7,958 nucleotides of DNA from Lachnoclostridium sp. UBA739 (GTDB taxonomy: Bacteria; Bacillota_A; Clostridia; Lachnospirales; Lachnospiraceae), in assembly GCA_002297865.1 (NCBI GenBank), contig DBKX01000135.1:1-7958 (forward strand), given 5' to 3'. Below, piece after piece: positions 6,620 through 7,958 of this stretch. Each line of letters starts with the position of its first letter. The first letter of the stretch is position 1. The notes beneath the pieces are model-generated. The model saw only the letters and a program-made list of their open reading frames with translations. It was not told the origin of the DNA and did not search any database. A program made the position numbers and the translations under genes.

Positions 6620-7525
6620 ATGACATTACAACAGTTAAAATATGTAATCACTGTAGCACAAATAGGGAATATTACCTTAGCGGCTAAGGAATTGTTTATG
6701 GCCCAGCCAAGCCTTACAAAGGCAATTAAAGAATTAGAAAAGGAAATGGGAATCACGATTTTTGCACGTTCTAAGAAAGGAATTAGCGTTACCAAAGAAG
6801 GGGAACGTTTCCTTGGATATGCCAGGCAAGTACTAGAGCAGGTAAACCTGTTAGAAGAAGAATACAAGTCTTCAGAAGGAATTAAACAGGAGTTGACGAT
6901 TTCCACACAGCATTATTCTTTTGCAGTGAATGCCTTTGTAGATTTAGTTAAGAGTTGTGATAATGAAAAGTATGACTTTTCGTTTCGTGAGACTAGAACG
7001 AGAGAGATTATTGATGATGTGGCAAGCTTGAAGAGTGAAATAGGCATTCTTTATTACAATGCCTTCAATAAAGATGTCATTTTTAAATTGTTGAAGATAA
7101 ATGATTTAAGATTTACAGAATTATTTGTGGCAAAGCCTCATGTGTTTATAAGTAAGAGCAATCCGCTGGCTGAATATGAATCTGTTACCATGGAGGATTT
7201 GTTGCCATATCCGTATCTGTCCTTTGAACAAGGAGAACATAACGCATTTTATTTTTCGGAAGAAATATTCAGCACCATGATAAGGCCTAAAAATATTCGT
7301 GTGCAAGACAGAGCCACGTTGTTCAATCTTTTGATTGGATTAAATGGCTATACGGTAAGCAGTGGCGTGATTGATGAAGGTTTGAATGGTGAAAATATCA
7401 TTGCCGTGCCACTTGATATAGAAGGTGATATGCACATAGGCTACATAACCAATCAGAAGGTGTTAGGAAGCCGTCTTGGCAAGGCTTATATAGAGTCATT
7501 AAAAAAGTATATTGATGCATTATAG
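6620..7525 (+). CDS. LysR-type transcriptional regulator
   Basis: The length, 301 residues, is normal for the family. Residues 1-60 hold the winged helix-turn-helix (LQQLKYVITVAQIGNITLAA, with recognition helix around QPSLTKAIKELEKEMG and the wing FARSKKGISVTKEG). A linker helix runs from about 63 to 90 (ERFLGYARQVLEQVNLLEEE). Residues about 93-301 are the periplasmic-binding-protein-like effector domain, with the usual pattern of strands around SEIGILYYNAF, ELFVAKPHVFIS and LLIGLNGYTVSSG. The effector cannot be deduced. The start ATG 6620 follows GGAAGGAG with short spacing (about three bases). No independent promoter is evident in the 52 bases upstream, so it is probably the last gene of the operon. 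It precedes a methionine synthase-like gene on the same strand beyond a strong terminator, so either that gene or the upstream transporter could be its target. Confidence 0.93.
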   Translation: MTLQQLKYVITVAQIGNITLAAKELFMAQPSLTKAIKELEKEMGITIFARSKKGISVTKEGERFLGYARQVLEQVNLLEEEYKSSEGIKQELTISTQHYSFAVNAFVDLVKSCDNEKYDFSFRETRTREIIDDVASLKSEIGILYYNAFNKDVIFKLLKINDLRFTELFVAKPHVFISKSNPLAEYESVTMEDLLPYPYLSFEQGEHNAFYFSEEIFSTMIRPKNIRVQDRATLFNLLIGLNGYTVSSGVIDEGLNGENIIAVPLDIEGDMHIGYITNQKVLGSRLGKAYIESLKKYIDAL

Positions 7526-7526
7526 G

Positions 7527-7572
7527 ATACCGTCTATTCATAGATTGAAACTATGGATAGACGGTATTTTTA
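7527..7572 (+). terminator. Rho-independent terminator after the LysR-type regulator
   Basis: A 17-bp stem (7527-7543 with 7551-7567) contains one G-U pair and a seven-base loop (ATTGAAA), and is followed by a T run (TTTTT after the stem's last A). It begins one base after the regulator's stop codon. The apex also reads ATAG-N7-CTAT, a T-N11-A palindrome of the general LysR-box kind; this may be chance. Confidence 0.92.
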
Positions 7573-7577
7573 CATAT

Positions 7578-7606
7578 TTTACGAAACTAGTACGATGGTG
7601 CATAAT
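7578..7606 (+). promoter_or_regulatory. probable promoter of the MetE-like gene
   Basis: TTTACG (7578-7583) and CATAAT (7601-7606) are spaced by 17 bases, with TG directly before the -10. A start near 7613 gives a leader of about 46 bases, too short for a SAM (S-box) or T-box riboswitch. Control would then have to come from a protein or from the promoter itself. Confidence 0.5.
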
Positions 7607-7658
7607 GGGTACATAGAAAATAAATATGAATAATAAAATAGATCAGGGAGGACAAAAG

Positions 7659-7958
7659 ATGAGTTTAAGAGCACCATTTCGTTATGATTATGTAGGAAGC
7701 TTTTTAAGACCACAGGAGTTAATTGATGCAAGAGTAGAGTTTGATGAGGGAAAAATCAGCCGTGAGCAGTTAACTGAAATTGAGGATCGGAGCATCACTG
7801 AATTAATAGAAAAACAAAAAAAAGCAGGGTATCATGTGATTACGGACGGTGAATTCCGTAGAAAAAGCTGGCATCTTGATTTCATGTGGGGCTTTGAAGG
7901 CGTTGCTCATGAGAATACAGGTAACGGTGTGAAGTTTGATGCAGAACTCGCCGTGCTT
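7659..7958 (+). CDS. MetE-like (cobalamin-independent methionine synthase family) protein, 3'-truncated by the window edge
   Basis: The first 100 codons are visible and still open at the window end. The product begins MSLRAPFRYDYVGSFLRP, matching the VGSF-RP start of the short proteins that correspond to the C-terminal catalytic barrel of MetE. It then shows the family segment KKAGYHVITDGEFRRKSW followed by HLDFMWGFEG. Relatives such as Bacillus subtilis YxjG/YxjH are about 375 residues. They are thought to transfer a methyl group to homocysteine or a related thiol, although their methyl donor is less certain than for full-length MetE. The zinc-binding His, Cys and Glu residues lie further on, outside the window, so activity cannot be judged. 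The start is set by GGGAGG (7646-7651) seven bases before ATG. The divergent function of short forms leaves the exact reaction open. Confidence 0.87.
   Translation, partial: MSLRAPFRYDYVGSFLRPQELIDARVEFDEGKISREQLTEIEDRSITELIEKQKKAGYHVITDGEFRRKSWHLDFMWGFEGVAHENTGNGVKFDAELAVL

Noticed and set aside
6567..6623. An 18-codon frame starting GTG that overlaps the transporter stop (TAGTG) and the LysR-type start (ATGA)
   Set aside because: There is no Shine-Dalgarno ahead of the GTG and no recognisable peptide. The purine-rich part is better explained as the ribosome binding site of the LysR-type gene.
1..7958. CRISPR arrays, tRNA or rRNA genes, insertion sequences, phage genes or toxin-antitoxin pairs
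   Set aside because: I scanned both strands and saw no regularly spaced repeats, cloverleaf-like segments, transposase motifs or paired small genes.

Overview
This window looks like ordinary chromosomal DNA of an anaerobic, AT-rich Gram-positive bacterium, most likely a Clostridia member of the Lachnospiraceae type. The evidence is a clostridial-style pyruvate:ferredoxin oxidoreductase, purine-rich Shine-Dalgarno sites, extended -10 promoters, strong hairpin terminators, a small soluble chemoreceptor, and the wreck of a plant-polysaccharide hydrolase with X2 and CBM2-like modules. The lineage is inferred from family resemblance, not from a search.

Layout. Bases 1-2573 carry the C-terminal roughly 857 residues of pyruvate:ferredoxin oxidoreductase (nifJ/por), closed by a hairpin terminator. 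A separate promoter then drives a 228-residue DEDDh exonuclease fused to a topoisomerase-type C4 zinc finger (2710-3396). Between 3397 and 4217 there is no intact gene. The minus strand there holds a decayed glycoside hydrolase: a GH5-like N-terminal scrap, a frameshift and apparent large deletion, an X2 module with an in-frame stop, and a CBM2-like end. It is followed by its own hairpin terminator, which lies between the two converging genes. A short soluble methyl-accepting-type receptor follows (4218-5060), then a hairpin and a well-formed promoter.

That promoter (5121-5149) heads a probable operon: a membrane-anchored C39-like cysteine peptidase (5186-6133), a half-size EamA/DMT transporter (6154-6567) and a LysR-type regulator (6620-7525). 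A 17-bp-stem terminator ends it. The last gene, entered at 7659 and cut by the window end, is a short MetE-like methionine synthase family protein.

Functionally the genes are a mixed set: central pyruvate metabolism, DNA processing, signal sensing, cell-envelope proteolysis, small-molecule export and one-carbon/methionine metabolism. They do not form one pathway. I looked for an undescribed system and did not find a convincing one. The most informative items are the gutted GH5-X2-CBM2 pseudogene, the exonuclease-zinc finger fusion and the compact chemoreceptor with an unassigned sensor domain.
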